Positions 1 through 9,825 of a stretch of 64,000 nt of DNA are shown in pieces; the first letter of the stretch is position 1; every line of letters starts with the position of its first letter. Source of the stretch: Anoxynatronum buryatiense. Lineage in GTDB: Bacteria; Bacillota; Clostridia; Peptostreptococcales; Tindalliaceae. The stretch spans positions 310,001 to 374,000 of the forward strand of contig NZ_FXUF01000001.1 in assembly GCF_900182905.1 (NCBI RefSeq), written 5' to 3'. The position numbers were made by a program, and so were the translations under genes. The notes beneath the pieces were generated by a model. It saw only the letters and a program-made list of their open reading frames with translations, did not search any database and was not told the DNA's origin.

Positions 1-1
1 C

Positions 2-355
2 AGCGGCGATGGCCTTATCATTTCCACCTCTGCAGGCAGTACTGCATATAGCTATTCCACCGGCGGAAGCATTGTCGACCCCAGGTTGGACGTATTGCAG
101 CTGACCCCTCTCGCTCCCATAAACACCAATTCATACCGCTGTTTTACCTCCAGTGTTATTTTCCCTCCCGATGCCTGTATTCAGATCACTCCTGAACGGG
201 ATCCCGAAGGGTATGTACTGGTTTCAGCAGATGGAATCGACTTTCCCCAAGAATACTTTAATACCATTGATGTTTCTCTTGATGAAAAGCGTATTAAAAT
301 GCTTCGACTGAAGCGCCATGACTTCTGGAACAAAGTCGTCAAGAAATTCCTGTAG
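2..355 (+). CDS. nadK: NAD kinase, C-terminal part (start outside window)
   Basis: This is the last 117 or so residues of an NAD kinase, which phosphorylates NAD to NADP in the cytosol. The reading frame is open from the window edge, so the gene begins upstream. The first residues carry the family signature [16 protein letters not shown], followed by the GGSIVDP and [10 protein letters not shown] segments typical of the C-terminal beta-sandwich domain. An internal TTG at base 86 could be mistaken for a start, but the conserved motif lies upstream of it. The stop is 33 bases before the start of the sensory hydrogenase gene, on the same strand, so the two may be cotranscribed. Confidence 0.9.
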   Translation, partial: SGDGLIISTSAGSTAYSYSTGGSIVDPRLDVLQLTPLAPINTNSYRCFTSSVIFPPDACIQITPERDPEGYVLVSADGIDFPQEYFNTIDVSLDEKRIKMLRLKRHDFWNKVVKKFL

Positions 356-388
356 TGATTTTCACTTAATATTAAAGGAGTGATCCCG

Positions 389-1633
389 ATGGCCTCCAGA
401 TACCACCCCATTTCCCTTCATCTTGACAAATGCATCGGATGTACCAACTGTATTAAACGTTGCCCCACTCAGGCTATTCGTGTTAAAAATGAAAAAGCCA
501 AAATCATCAAAGATAAATGTATTGAATGCGGCATGTGTATTACCGTCTGCCCTTACTACGCTTTTCAGGGAGTGGTGCGGGGTTTTAAGGGCGTTTCCAG
601 TTTCCCCTACAAAATCGGGCTTGTTGATCCCATTATATTCAGCCAGTTCAACACCGATATCATGCCTGAGCAAATTCTTGGAGCCATCCGCGCATGCGGT
701 TGCGATGATCTGTACGAAGTTTCCAGGGGATCTGATCTCATCACGGCGTTCACCCGCAAGTACTTGACACTCCAAAAAAAGCAACCGATTATTTCCTCTT
801 CCTGCCCGGCGATTATCCGATTAATTCAATTGCGATTCCCCGAGTTGATTCACCATATACTGCCCATTGACTCTCCCGTTGAAGTCAGCGCCTATCTGGC
901 TCGCCAGGAAGCGATGGAAAAGCATCATCTAAAGGCGCATGAAATTGGTGTTTTTTATTTCACTCCCTGCCCTGCACGAATTGCCAGTTTTATTGACCCT
1001 GTTGGCACCAAACAATCCCACGTGGATATGGCCGTGCCAATCAAGAGCCTTTATATTCTCATTAACCAGCACTTGAAAAGTGCATCAGGGAAATCATCCA
1101 CTCACTTTTATCCTTCCGGCAAAGGGATTGAGTGGGCTCGGGTAGGCGGTCAGTGCAAAGCACTGGAGATCGATGAGTATCTGGCTGTTGACGGTATTGA
1201 GAATGTCATTGAACTGTTGGAGGAAATGGAGTACGGAAAAATTCGCAACGTCAAATTTCTTGAATGCCAAGCTTGCACAAACGGATGTATCGGCGGGAGC
1301 CTGAATGTGGAAAACTCCTATATTGCCAAGAACCGGATTCGTATTCTGGGCAGTCGGTATGCAGCCTTTGAACCGGGTGCCTTCCCTGTCCCGGCAGAAA
1401 AGTTCATATTTACCGAACCGATCCATCCTCTTCACGCAACCAAACTGGACAAAGACCTTTCAAAAGCAATTGACAAGCTGGAAATGGTTGAGGATACTTT
1501 GGAAGGCTTGCCAGGTATTGACTGCGGAGCCTGTGGAGCCCCCTCATGCCGGGCATTCGCGGAAGATATTGTTCAGGGATATGCAGAGCGGGAAGAGTGT
1601 GTTGTTCTTCTGAAACAACGTTGTGGACGCTGA
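389..1633 (+). CDS. Sensory-type [FeFe] hydrogenase-like protein with C-terminal Fe-S domain
   Basis: A 414-residue protein with two N-terminal [4Fe-4S] ferredoxin motifs (about residues 15-57), a hydrogenase large-subunit H-cluster domain, and a C-terminal Fe-S domain (C379, C382, C387, C404) of the kind seen in RnfB. The three H-cluster loops are recognisable but altered: SSSCPA near 136, TPCPAR near 192, and ECQACTNGCIGG near 292, where catalytic enzymes have TSCCP, MPCxxKxxE and GGGQP. Such changes are known from the putative sensory groups of [FeFe] hydrogenases, so a redox or H2 sensing role is more likely than turnover. Start chosen at ATG behind AAAGGAG (8 nt spacing); a GTG nine bases upstream lies inside that site. 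A convergent PAS histidine kinase follows. Confidence 0.8.
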   Translation: MASRYHPISLHLDKCIGCTNCIKRCPTQAIRVKNEKAKIIKDKCIECGMCITVCPYYAFQGVVRGFKGVSSFPYKIGLVDPIIFSQFNTDIMPEQILGAIRACGCDDLYEVSRGSDLITAFTRKYLTLQKKQPIISSSCPAIIRLIQLRFPELIHHILPIDSPVEVSAYLARQEAMEKHHLKAHEIGVFYFTPCPARIASFIDPVGTKQSHVDMAVPIKSLYILINQHLKSASGKSSTHFYPSGKGIEWARVGGQCKALEIDEYLAVDGIENVIELLEEMEYGKIRNVKFLECQACTNGCIGGSLNVENSYIAKNRIRILGSRYAAFEPGAFPVPAEKFIFTEPIHPLHATKLDKDLSKAIDKLEMVEDTLEGLPGIDCGACGAPSCRAFAEDIVQGYAEREECVVLLKQRCGR

Positions 1634-1649
1634 CTAAAAAACGATTGCT

Positions 1650-3539
1650 TTATCCGGCATTCAGGTCATCCTGCTGCCGGTTTTTTGATTGGCCTGGAAA
1701 ACGTGACGTCTGAAAATCCACTTGGAAGTATACTTTAGTACCTATATCTTCCCGGCTGTCAATGAGCAGGTCTCCACCCATCATTTCAACAAATTTCTTT
1801 GAAATGGCAAGGCCCAGACCTGTTCCGCTGTAACGCTTTCTTGATGATGAATCACCTTGAACAAATGGTTGTGCAATGATTTTCAACATTGATCCCTGCA
1901 TCCCGATCCCAGTGTCTATCACCTCGAACAGAACCGTGTACTGGATATCATTCTTTCTAACTGCTGTTACGTTTACCGTCACAGTACCTTCATTGGTGAA
2001 TTTTATGGCATTACTCACCAGATTTGTGATAACTTGCCTGAGTCGCATTGCATCTCCCATGACACTCTCTTTGGGCAACTCCTGCATATTCAACACCAGG
2101 TGCAGTTCTTTGCTTTGTGCATAGGCGTTGAAGGGCAGTACTGCAGCCTCAATCGCCGCCGGCAAAAAGAAAGCCGCATTGACCAGTTCCATATGGCCCG
2201 CTTCAATTTTGGAGATATCCAGTATGTCATTGATGACATTCAGCAGGGTTTCTGAAGCTGTGTTCATGAAGCGAAGGTATTCTCTTTGCTCTTCATCCAT
2301 CCGGGTCATTTCAAGCAACTGTAAAAATCCGATCAATCCATTCATCGGTGTGCGTATTTCATGACTCATGTTGGCCAAAAATTGTGTTTTGGCCACATTG
2401 GCTGTTTCAGCCTGTTCTTTTGCTTCCACCAGTTCCTGCATCATGCGAACCCGCTCAGTGATCTCCCGCACCATGGAGACTGCCTCATGCTCGTTGTATG
2501 CTTTCAACCGGGCTTCAAACTGTCTTTTGCCCACCAATGCCTCCAACTCATATTCCAAAAGTTGCATTTCCCCTGTTGAAAAGGCTTTTTCCAGAGCTCT
2601 TCTACTTTTATGGGCAATCTCGACAGGCAGCACCTCTTCCATCTTTTTACCTATGAGCTCTTCTTCTTTGAGTAATAAGTTTTCCTCATTACCTCCCATG
2701 ATTTCCAGATATGTGCCATCTTTATCAAACCGCAGCAACAAATCTGGCAATGATTCAATGATGGAGCGTTTCACCTGCTCGCTCTCTGCCAGTTGTTGCT
2801 CGGTTCGTTTCCGGTTGCCGATATCGTAATAGGTGGCATAGCCTCCCACAATACCTGCTTCCGTGACAATGGGCACTCCCCGGGTCAATACTTCCACCCG
2901 GCTGCCGTCTTTGTGCATCCGATAGGTTTCCACCACATTTTCTTTTCCATTGAGAAAATCATTATAAAACCCCCGGGATTCAGGCAACTTTGATTGATCA
3001 ACCAGCACATCATTAATATCTTTTCCCAGTACTTCTCTCAGCGAATAGCCAAAAAGGCGGGTAAAACCCTCATTGGCTTCTACAATTCGATGACGGTTGT
3101 CAAAGAGAATGATGGCATCAGAAGAGTTTTTGAAAAGTGCTTCAAGATAATGTTTCTGCTGTCGCAACTCTTCTTCCACCTCTAAACGATGGGAAAGCGA
3201 CTCTTCAAGCTTCCGGTTTGCCTCCACGAGAGCCTCCCTGTCATGGCTGGCATCCTCTATCGCAAATGTCGTTTCACGGAGTTCTCCATTTAACAGTTGG
3301 TTATTCCAGTTAAAAAAATCATACTTAATACCCAAAAACAGTACGGCCATTACCAATAAGGTTGCCACGGCATCAATTAAATGTAATCGCCCTATTAACT
3401 GCCGACCACTTTCAAGACTCAGCATTCCATGTGCATCAAAAACATTAGTGAGCATCCAGTTTTTAAACAACCATGACACCAAAATGACCAGGCCCATGAT
3501 CAACAATGGCAGATGGTAGCGCTGTCGGTAACGATGCAT
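1650..3539 (-). CDS. PAS-domain sensor histidine kinase
   Basis: A 629-residue membrane-bound histidine kinase. Two transmembrane segments lie at about residues 10-30 and 50-72, then a short coiled coil, two PAS domains (about 125-245 and 260-370), the dimerisation domain with phospho-acceptor His393 in the [10 protein letters not shown] box, and an ATPase domain with N box (VSNAIKF), DTGIGM and GTGLGL motifs. No receiver domain is attached, so it needs a separate partner; the stand-alone receiver at 61050-61535 is one candidate in this window, without direct evidence. Start moved to the ATG behind AAAAGGGG. It converges on the sensory hydrogenase gene, with 16 bases between the stops. Confidence 0.9.
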   Translation of the reverse strand: MHRYRQRYHLPLLIMGLVILVSWLFKNWMLTNVFDAHGMLSLESGRQLIGRLHLIDAVATLLVMAVLFLGIKYDFFNWNNQLLNGELRETTFAIEDASHDREALVEANRKLEESLSHRLEVEEELRQQKHYLEALFKNSSDAIILFDNRHRIVEANEGFTRLFGYSLREVLGKDINDVLVDQSKLPESRGFYNDFLNGKENVVETYRMHKDGSRVEVLTRGVPIVTEAGIVGGYATYYDIGNRKRTEQQLAESEQVKRSIIESLPDLLLRFDKDGTYLEIMGGNEENLLLKEEELIGKKMEEVLPVEIAHKSRRALEKAFSTGEMQLLEYELEALVGKRQFEARLKAYNEHEAVSMVREITERVRMMQELVEAKEQAETANVAKTQFLANMSHEIRTPMNGLIGFLQLLEMTRMDEEQREYLRFMNTASETLLNVINDILDISKIEAGHMELVNAAFFLPAAIEAAVLPFNAYAQSKELHLVLNMQELPKESVMGDAMRLRQVITNLVSNAIKFTNEGTVTVNVTAVRKNDIQYTVLFEVIDTGIGMQGSMLKIIAQPFVQGDSSSRKRYSGTGLGLAISKKFVEMMGGDLLIDSREDIGTKVYFQVDFQTSRFPGQSKNRQQDDLNAG

Positions 3540-3670
3540 ATCCGCAAACCCCTTTTCTGACATTTCTTAAGTGGTGTTGCTCTTCATCAATCTATCAATC
3601 ATTATGGGTACTCATACCCAACGGCCAACGCCTCACATCAGTTAATCTGAAAGAGACTCGTATCCACAGC

Positions 3671-3723
3671 AAAAAACACTTTTGGATCAGCTGTAACTCC
3701 TCGCTGTCCAAAAGTGTTCTTTA
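3671..3723 (-). terminator. Intrinsic terminator of the uronate operon
   Basis: On the minus strand an inverted repeat with arms AACACTTTTGGA and TCCAAAAGTGTT encloses a loop of about 24 bases and is followed by a run of T. It lies 24 bases behind the kduD-like stop codon, which fits the end of the minus-strand catabolic operon. Confidence 0.8.
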
Positions 3724-3746
3724 CTGCATTTTAAAGAAAGTCCCTT

Positions 3747-4502
3747 TTAGCGTCCCATCCAACCACCATCTACTGCGATGGTATATCCATGGATGTAATT
3801 TGAGGCCTCGCTGGCCAGAAAGACCACCGTTCCCATCATATCTTCAGCCTGACCCCAACGGCCTGCTGGAATACGCTGTAAAATTTGCTTGTTTCGTTCT
3901 TCATCTGCCACCAACGCCATATTCATATCAGTGTCCATATATCCCGGTGCGATACAATTAACATTAACTCCTTTTGAAGCCCATTCGTTAGCCAGTGATT
4001 TTGTTAACTGCATTACCGCACCTTTGCTTGCTGCATATGCTGGAACGGTTAGCCCCCCCTGAAAAGACAGCAGAGATGCCAAATTGATAATTTTTCCCCT
4101 ACCTCTCTCCACCATCAGCTTCCCGAATCTCTGACACATAAAGAATACGGCACTGGAGTTTATTTCCATAACAAAATCCCAATCTTCTTTGGGAAATTCT
4201 GTAGAGGGATGACGCCGTTGAACACCCGCATTATTTACAAGTATATCCACTTGACCAAAATCTTCCACTATTTGATTCACCAACTCGTCATATTTATCAA
4301 ACTCTCCCAGATTAAATGAATAACCTTTAATCTTTGTTCCCACAAGAGCCATTTCATCCATCAATTCATCAGGTATTTTTGTTGCAATGATGGCCACATT
4401 AGCGCCGGCTCCGGCTAAAGCTTTCACCATCGCTTTTCCCAGTCCACGGCTTCCACCGGTAACAACTGCTGTTTTACCAGTTAAATCAAACATTTTTTGC
4501 AT
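3747..4502 (-). CDS. kduD: Short-chain dehydrogenase, KduD-like (2-dehydro-3-deoxy-D-gluconate 5-dehydrogenase)
   Basis: A 251-residue classical SDR: nucleotide-binding TGGSRGLG near the N terminus, NNAG, the catalytic Ser and YxxxK (YAASKGA), and a C-terminal VDGGW. Overall resemblance and the KduI gene in the same operon point to KduD, which reduces 2,5-diketo-3-deoxygluconate to 2-keto-3-deoxygluconate with NADH. It is the last gene of the operon, ahead of a terminator. The start is the ATG behind GGGAGGTG; a TTG one codon upstream was rejected. A gluconate 5-dehydrogenase role cannot be excluded from sequence. Confidence 0.8.
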   Translation of the reverse strand: MQKMFDLTGKTAVVTGGSRGLGKAMVKALAGAGANVAIIATKIPDELMDEMALVGTKIKGYSFNLGEFDKYDELVNQIVEDFGQVDILVNNAGVQRRHPSTEFPKEDWDFVMEINSSAVFFMCQRFGKLMVERGRGKIINLASLLSFQGGLTVPAYAASKGAVMQLTKSLANEWASKGVNVNCIAPGYMDTDMNMALVADEERNKQILQRIPAGRWGQAEDMMGTVVFLASEASNYIHGYTIAVDGGWMGR

Positions 4503-4560
4503 CAAGACACCTCCCGTTTTGATAATCTAACTGCTCCTGTTCATCATTAGTGACTCATCA

Positions 4561-5565
4561 TTAAAACGTGAACATCACTTTAACGGCATTCTTTTGCCCA
4601 ACTAAAAGATCGAACCCTTGCTGTGCTTCTGCTGCTGGCAGTTCATGAGTGATGATTCTTTCAAACTCTGGCACATTCATTATCATTTCTGCTGCTATTT
4701 CAAAGTCTTTTTTTGTATAGACACGCACAAATTGCATGCTTATTTCCTTAAACATTCCCTGGATCAGGTCAAGAGGCGCTGGTTTTTTATAGGCTGCCAC
4801 CATAACAATATGACCACAGCTTTTAACCACACGGGTTAACTTCTCAGAAACACTGGGGTGACCTGCACAGTCAAAAACAAGATCGAATCCGGAACCTTCG
4901 CTTTTTTCAAGAAGCACCTCTTCTTCATTTTCCTCCATGGGGTTAATGGTTTCAAAACCCATATCGGCTGCCATTTTTAATCTAAAAGAATTCGTTTCAA
5001 CCACCACCACCCGTGAAGCTCCGTAATGTCGAAGCGTTAAAGCGACACATAGACCAATGGTTCCTGCACCAAAAACAACACTCCGATCACCCAGTTGATA
5101 GTTGCCTTTTCGCAGGGCATGTACTGCCACAGCAACCGGTTCAATAAAGGCTCCCAGTTTTAGAGACACTTTCTCTTTCAACGGAATTATCAAGTCTTCC
5201 GATACCACAGCATATGTAGCCATACCGCCATCAAAGTCAATTCCCAGCAACTTTAAAGTGGTGCATACATGACTTTGGCCTGTCTGGCATGGCTCGCACT
5301 GGCCACAAGATACCAAAGGATAAACGGTAACGGGAGTTCCCGCCTTGTATTGTGTACCATCTTCAACCACTACCCCTGAAAACTCATGTCCCATAATCAG
5401 AGGAGCCTTTGCCCGTGGGTGTGCTCCTGCGTATATGTTCAAATCTGTTCCGCATATGCCCGAATGAGATATTTTGAGTAATACAGCCCCCTTCGGTACA
5501 GCAGGCTTTGACTGTTCAATTACTTCCAGCTTTTCGGGACCTCTATAAGTAATGGCTTGCATCAT
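4561..5565 (-). CDS. Zinc-dependent medium-chain alcohol/polyol dehydrogenase
   Basis: A 334-residue MDR-family dehydrogenase. The catalytic zinc region (SGICGTDL, GHEFSG), the four-cysteine structural zinc lobe (CGQCEPCQTGQSHVC) and the Rossmann GAGTIG motif are all present. Relatives oxidise sorbitol, threonine, galactitol or uronate-derived alcohols; the exact substrate cannot be read here. It lies between the TRAP permease and the KduD-like gene in the uronate operon, so a hexuronate or aldonate intermediate is the likely substrate. AGGAGG stands 7 bases before the ATG. Confidence 0.8.
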   Translation of the reverse strand: MMQAITYRGPEKLEVIEQSKPAVPKGAVLLKISHSGICGTDLNIYAGAHPRAKAPLIMGHEFSGVVVEDGTQYKAGTPVTVYPLVSCGQCEPCQTGQSHVCTTLKLLGIDFDGGMATYAVVSEDLIIPLKEKVSLKLGAFIEPVAVAVHALRKGNYQLGDRSVVFGAGTIGLCVALTLRHYGASRVVVVETNSFRLKMAADMGFETINPMEENEEEVLLEKSEGSGFDLVFDCAGHPSVSEKLTRVVKSCGHIVMVAAYKKPAPLDLIQGMFKEISMQFVRVYTKKDFEIAAEMIMNVPEFERIITHELPAAEAQQGFDLLVGQKNAVKVMFTF

Positions 5566-5658
5566 TGCTACGCCTCCTTTTATCTTCCTCTAATTTGAAT
5601 CTACACTGCTTCAGATTTCATAGTAAAAAAGTTCGCTCCTTAACACTCTTTATCCGGT

Positions 5659-6966
5659 TTATCGCACCAACTGCATTAACCTCGGCAATGTCATGGATAG
5701 TGCTGGAATAAAAGTTACCAGCATTAGTACTACAACAGTTGAGAGGAAAAATGGCATCAGCTGTCTCACCACATTTTCAATTTTTAGGTCAGCTACTTTG
5801 CAGCCAATGAAAAGAACCGGCCCAACGGGTGGTGTAATGGTGCCAATGCATAAATTGAAGACCATAATAATCCCAAAATGAACCGGATGAATTCCGAAAT
5901 TCATAGCTATCGGAAGAAAGATCGGTGTGAAAATCAGCACTGCCGGTGTCGGATCCATAAACGTACCCACCACGAGAAGTACAAAGTTCATAATTAGCAG
6001 AATGATGATGGTATTATCGGTTAAGCTCAAGAATAATTGTGCAATAATACCTGGAATGTTTGTAAATGCCATCACCCATGACATTATTGATGAAACGCCA
6101 ATCATAAAAATAACGATAGCCGTGGTTCTGGAAGCATCCAGCAAAATACGAGGCAAGTCTTTGATGGAAATGGCACGGTAAAAAAAGGCCAGCAAGAGAG
6201 AGTAGACCACCGCGATGGCTGATCCTTCAGTGGCTGTGAACACGCCGCCAATAATGCCTCCGACTACAATGACAATCAGCAAAAGGCTTGGAATAGCATC
6301 AATAAACACCGCTAATCCGCGTTTGAAACCAATGCGCTCTTCGCTTCGATACCCTTCTTTTTTGGCAATGAAATAAGCAATCACCATGCATCCCAGCCCC
6401 CACAGAATTCCCGGGAGATAACCAGCCATAAAGAGCGCCGCGACCGATGTTCCTCCACTTACCAGAGAGTAAACAATCAGTGTATTACTGGGAGGAATCA
6501 ACATCCCTGATGGCGCTGATGCAATATTCACTGCTGCGCTGAACTCCTTGCTATAATTTTCTTTTTCTTGTAACGGCCCCATAGTGCCACCCACAGCAGC
6601 TGCAGCCGCAACAGCCGAACCACTAATGGCTCCAAACAACATGTTTGCCACGATATTTGACTGGGCTAAAGACCCTGGCAAACGGCCACTGATGACTTTT
6701 GCACAATTTACCAGTCTTATCGCTATTCCTCCATTATTCATAATAATTCCCGCAAGTATAAAAAACGGAATAGCCAATAGTGAAAATGAGTTTATTCCTG
6801 TGAAAATTCTTTGAGCTGATGTTGTCATTGCTCGATCGAATCCAAGAATATAAATGGCTGAAATGGCTGAAGCCGCACCGATTCCAATGCTGATGGGCGT
6901 GCCAATCACAAGCAGAAAAGCAACTGCAACGAACAGGATAAGTCCAGTCTGTATTGCCAGTTCCAT
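5659..6966 (-). CDS. dctM: TRAP transporter large permease subunit
   Basis: A 435-residue polytopic membrane protein of the DctM family, with the usual twelve or so hydrophobic segments and conserved family motifs such as GAISGSAVA and the PPSNT loop. With the small subunit and the binding protein just upstream it forms an ion-gradient-driven importer, here presumably for uronates or unsaturated oligouronates. A 209-base gap holding a strong hairpin separates it from dctQ, unlike the tight spacing between dctP and dctQ. Confidence 0.92.
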   Translation of the reverse strand: MELAIQTGLILFVAVAFLLVIGTPISIGIGAASAISAIYILGFDRAMTTSAQRIFTGINSFSLLAIPFFILAGIIMNNGGIAIRLVNCAKVISGRLPGSLAQSNIVANMLFGAISGSAVAAAAAVGGTMGPLQEKENYSKEFSAAVNIASAPSGMLIPPSNTLIVYSLVSGGTSVAALFMAGYLPGILWGLGCMVIAYFIAKKEGYRSEERIGFKRGLAVFIDAIPSLLLIVIVVGGIIGGVFTATEGSAIAVVYSLLLAFFYRAISIKDLPRILLDASRTTAIVIFMIGVSSIMSWVMAFTNIPGIIAQLFLSLTDNTIIILLIMNFVLLVVGTFMDPTPAVLIFTPIFLPIAMNFGIHPVHFGIIMVFNLCIGTITPPVGPVLFIGCKVADLKIENVVRQLMPFFLSTVVVLMLVTFIPALSMTLPRLMQLVR

Positions 6967-7095
6967 TCAATCAACTCCCTTGCTCCGATGAATCGGATTC
7001 TCACAATATATCACTTTATATTTCAGTTGATTTATGTCAAATCCCACGCAGAATCCCCGCAAGTTTTTTTCATATCCATCATTTCCAGCTGACAA

Positions 7096-7138
7096 GGTGT
7101 TTCCGGGCCATCATCTTTTGTTCATAGCCCGGAACACC
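7096..7138 (-). other. Intercistronic hairpin between dctQ and dctM
   Basis: An inverted repeat of about 11-12 base pairs (arms GTGTTCCGGGC and GCCCGGAAACAC) lies in the 209-base gap. No T-run follows on the minus strand, so it looks like an mRNA-stabilising or processing element rather than a terminator. Confidence 0.5.
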
Positions 7139-7175
7139 GCTGTCATACATTTCTAAGGGAGAATCATACTATTCG

Positions 7176-7655
7176 TTATTCAATAGCGACTCTCTTTTGA
7201 AACAGTTTCACGATATTGTTAAGTGTGTAAAATACAATTAGACTTCCACTCAAAGGCAACGCTGCATATATGTAGCCTACAGGTACTCGAAGGGCTGCAG
7301 ATGACTGTCCCATCGTCATCATGGTAACTTTATAGCCTCCAATTACCAGAATTGCCATGGAGAAGCTAAAAATCACCAGTTCTATGAAAATACTGAGTGA
7401 CAGCTTCAGCTTAACTGGGAATTTGTTGCGGATGAACTCGATGGCCATATGTCCTCTTTCGCCAAAAACATATGCCGCACCAAACAGCACCAACCACACA
7501 AAGCATACTTTTGCCAGTTCTTCCGAAACAACACTGGGATCATTTAACACAAAGCGGGTGAATACTTGCCATGTGACTAAAGCCACCAATCCCGAATAAA
7601 GGAAGATGCAAAATTTTTCAACCACGCTGTCAACTATTCTTTTCAAGGCATGCAT
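7176..7655 (-). CDS. dctQ: TRAP transporter small permease subunit
   Basis: A 159-residue four-helix membrane protein of the DctQ family. It pairs with DctM and the DctP-type binding protein encoded on both sides. The start is the ATG behind GGAG with 8 nt spacing; a GTG three codons upstream overlaps that site. The gene follows dctP by 15 bases. Confidence 0.88.
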   Translation of the reverse strand: MHALKRIVDSVVEKFCIFLYSGLVALVTWQVFTRFVLNDPSVVSEELAKVCFVWLVLFGAAYVFGERGHMAIEFIRNKFPVKLKLSLSIFIELVIFSFSMAILVIGGYKVTMMTMGQSSAALRVPVGYIYAALPLSGSLIVFYTLNNIVKLFQKRVAIE

Positions 7656-7670
7656 GATAACCACTCCGAT

Positions 7671-8732
7671 TTAGCGTGCAGCTGCCTGCACTTTTTCATA
7701 TATTTCTCTCGCTGTCTCAGTGGTGATTTTTTCTTCTACCAAAGGCTTCACATTTTCCTGAAAAACACTAATGTCAACATCATTAAAACTTGCGCCCGCT
7801 TCGATGGCTTCTTCCATTGCTACAGCCACATCTTCATCCCACAATCGAACTTGGAGATCAACTGCTTTTCTCAGTTCTTCCATGAAAGTATCCTGATGTT
7901 CCTGAGGCATGCCATCAAAAAGATCTGTGTTGATAATCAGCATGTCAGGCATCATTAAATGCTGCGTGTAAGAGTAATAAGGTGCAATTTCTGCATGTTT
8001 TAAGCCGGCAAAGATGAGCTCATTGTTCTCGCCACCATCCAGAACACCTGATTGAATAGCCGTGTATACTTCCCCCTGACCCATTGGTGTGCCTGTACCA
8101 CCCATCATTTGCATCATGCGAATATTCGTATCACTTTCCATCACGCGAATCTTCTGACCTGCCAGGTCGGCTGGTGTATGAATAGGATGACTTCTGGTGT
8201 AGACATTTCGAACGCCCCCATGGAAAGCTCCCACAGCAATCATTCCCTGATTGGCCGTTGAACGATAGAGGTCCCCCACGATATCCAGATCATTCACAAC
8301 GGCCATTTGATGATCGCGGCTGCTGAACATGTATGGCAGGTTAAATACCACATAATCGGGATTAAAGTTTTCCAGAAGACTTCCAGCAACAATGGCCATT
8401 TCAATTGTGCCTGTTTGAACTAATTCAATGGTTTCACGCTGTGGCCCAAGCAACTCATTAGGAGAAACCTCCACCTGATAAGCACCACCAGTTCTTTCGG
8501 CCAGTTTTTCACCGAAAGAAACCATCGCTTTAAACTGGGGATGTGATTCTGGCTGATTAAAGGCCACTCGAAGTGTTTTCACCTGCACAGGCGCATCTCC
8601 CGCAGACGCAGCCGGTGCATCTCCTGCCGGCTGTGCATCGGGTGCCGCAGCACCTCCACCGCACCCACTCAAAAGCCCAGCTACCAACAACCCAACCATT
8701 AACACTACCAGCCATCTTTTCTTTTGATTCAT
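7671..8732 (-). CDS. dctP: TRAP transporter substrate-binding lipoprotein
   Basis: A 353-residue extracytoplasmic solute-binding protein. It begins with a hydrophobic signal and a lipobox (LLSGC), then a Gly/Ala/Pro-rich linker, then a DctP fold starting at about residue 50. The family feeds C4-dicarboxylates, sialic acid or sugar acids to DctQM. The surrounding KduI/KduD genes favour a sugar acid. It is preceded by GGAGGAAGAAGG and lies 23 bases behind the hydroxyacid dehydrogenase gene. Confidence 0.92.
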   Translation of the reverse strand: MNQKKRWLVVLMVGLLVAGLLSGCGGGAAAPDAQPAGDAPAASAGDAPVQVKTLRVAFNQPESHPQFKAMVSFGEKLAERTGGAYQVEVSPNELLGPQRETIELVQTGTIEMAIVAGSLLENFNPDYVVFNLPYMFSSRDHQMAVVNDLDIVGDLYRSTANQGMIAVGAFHGGVRNVYTRSHPIHTPADLAGQKIRVMESDTNIRMMQMMGGTGTPMGQGEVYTAIQSGVLDGGENNELIFAGLKHAEIAPYYSYTQHLMMPDMLIINTDLFDGMPQEHQDTFMEELRKAVDLQVRLWDEDVAVAMEEAIEAGASFNDVDISVFQENVKPLVEEKITTETAREIYEKVQAAAR

Positions 8733-8755
8733 CCTTCTTCCTCCTTTGTTTGATG

Positions 8756-9730
8756 TTATTTTTTTAATGAATTCACAGGATAATGCACCGCTTCACCTTT
8801 GATAAAACGAACAACTTCTTCTGCCACCTTCTGCTTCAGTTCCTTCGCTGCTTGCTCCGAATACCACGCCATGTGAGGTGTGCAGAGAAACATATCGTGT
8901 TGAAACAGGGGAGACTCCGTGTTGACAGGTTCATCTTGAGTAACATCCAACGCGGCTCCTGCAATCCATTTGTTCGTAAGGGCCATGTTTAGGGCTTCTT
9001 CATCAATGATGCCACCCCGCGAAACATTAATAATGAATGCACTTTCTTTCATCTTTTTCAGTTCTGTTTCACCAATTAAATGATAGGCATTATCAAGGGG
9101 ACAATGAATGGAGACAACATCAGATTGCTCCAAAAGCGTCTCCAATTCCACGAGTTCGACGTAATCGGGGATTCTTGCAGGTCGCTTTGCCTGGCTGGGA
9201 TACTTGGTATCATATGCAAGAATTCGGCAACCCAAAGCATGAACCCGCTGCGCAAAGACACTGCCAATCCTTCCAAAGCCAATAATTCCTACAGTCTGGT
9301 GGCTATGCCGAAATATGGGAATGCTTTTCTGATAGTCCCATTCTTTACGATGGACTGAATCATTCATTTTGACAATTCTTCGAGTCATAGCCAACATAAA
9401 CGCTAATGCATGATCTGCCACTTCGTACATACCGTAATCCGGTACATTACACACTTGAACATGATGATCTGTTGCAGCATCAAGATCCACGTTGTTTACT
9501 CCAACACCGTAACGAACCACTAACTCCAGCTCTGGTAAAGATTCAAATACTTTTCTGGTGTAGGGAGCGTACTGATTAATGGCCGCCCGTGCTCCCTTGC
9601 AATGGCTGGTCAGATCTTCCTCTGTTTTGCACTGGTGAAAATCAAAATCCAAAGAAGCCTGATTCAATACCTGCGTTTCAATATCAATACTGCCATGGTC
9701 ACAGTCTGTGATGACAATCTGTTTCTTCAC
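8756..9730 (-). CDS. D-2-hydroxyacid dehydrogenase family protein
   Basis: A 324-residue NAD-dependent dehydrogenase of the phosphoglycerate dehydrogenase / C-terminal binding protein type. The cofactor motif GFGRIG stands at about 150, the catalytic Arg in VSRGGIID, the Glu of the DEPVN segment, and a C-terminal His region (TPHMAWYS). It begins with GTG behind GGGAG. The genes around it suggest a 2-keto or 2-hydroxy sugar acid as substrate, but glyoxylate/hydroxypyruvate reductase activity is equally compatible. Confidence 0.82.
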   Translation of the reverse strand: MKKQIVITDCDHGSIDIETQVLNQASLDFDFHQCKTEEDLTSHCKGARAAINQYAPYTRKVFESLPELELVVRYGVGVNNVDLDAATDHHVQVCNVPDYGMYEVADHALAFMLAMTRRIVKMNDSVHRKEWDYQKSIPIFRHSHQTVGIIGFGRIGSVFAQRVHALGCRILAYDTKYPSQAKRPARIPDYVELVELETLLEQSDVVSIHCPLDNAYHLIGETELKKMKESAFIINVSRGGIIDEEALNMALTNKWIAGAALDVTQDEPVNTESPLFQHDMFLCTPHMAWYSEQAAKELKQKVAEEVVRFIKGEAVHYPVNSLKK

Positions 9731-9825
9731 ATGCTCAACTCCCTACTGAATTCTTTTTATGCCTTTCTCATTCGTCCCGACCTTCTTTGACCAACGTGCT
9801 CACATTAATTCATCAGAAGTATCCT

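Noticed and set aside
86-355. Complete 89-residue gene starting with TTG
   Set aside because: The conserved NAD kinase motif lies upstream in the same frame, so this is the end of a longer gene cut by the window edge.
389-1633. Catalytic hydrogenase
   Set aside because: The H-cluster loops lack the second Cys of TSCCP, the Lys of loop 2 and GGGQP; a sensory role is more likely.
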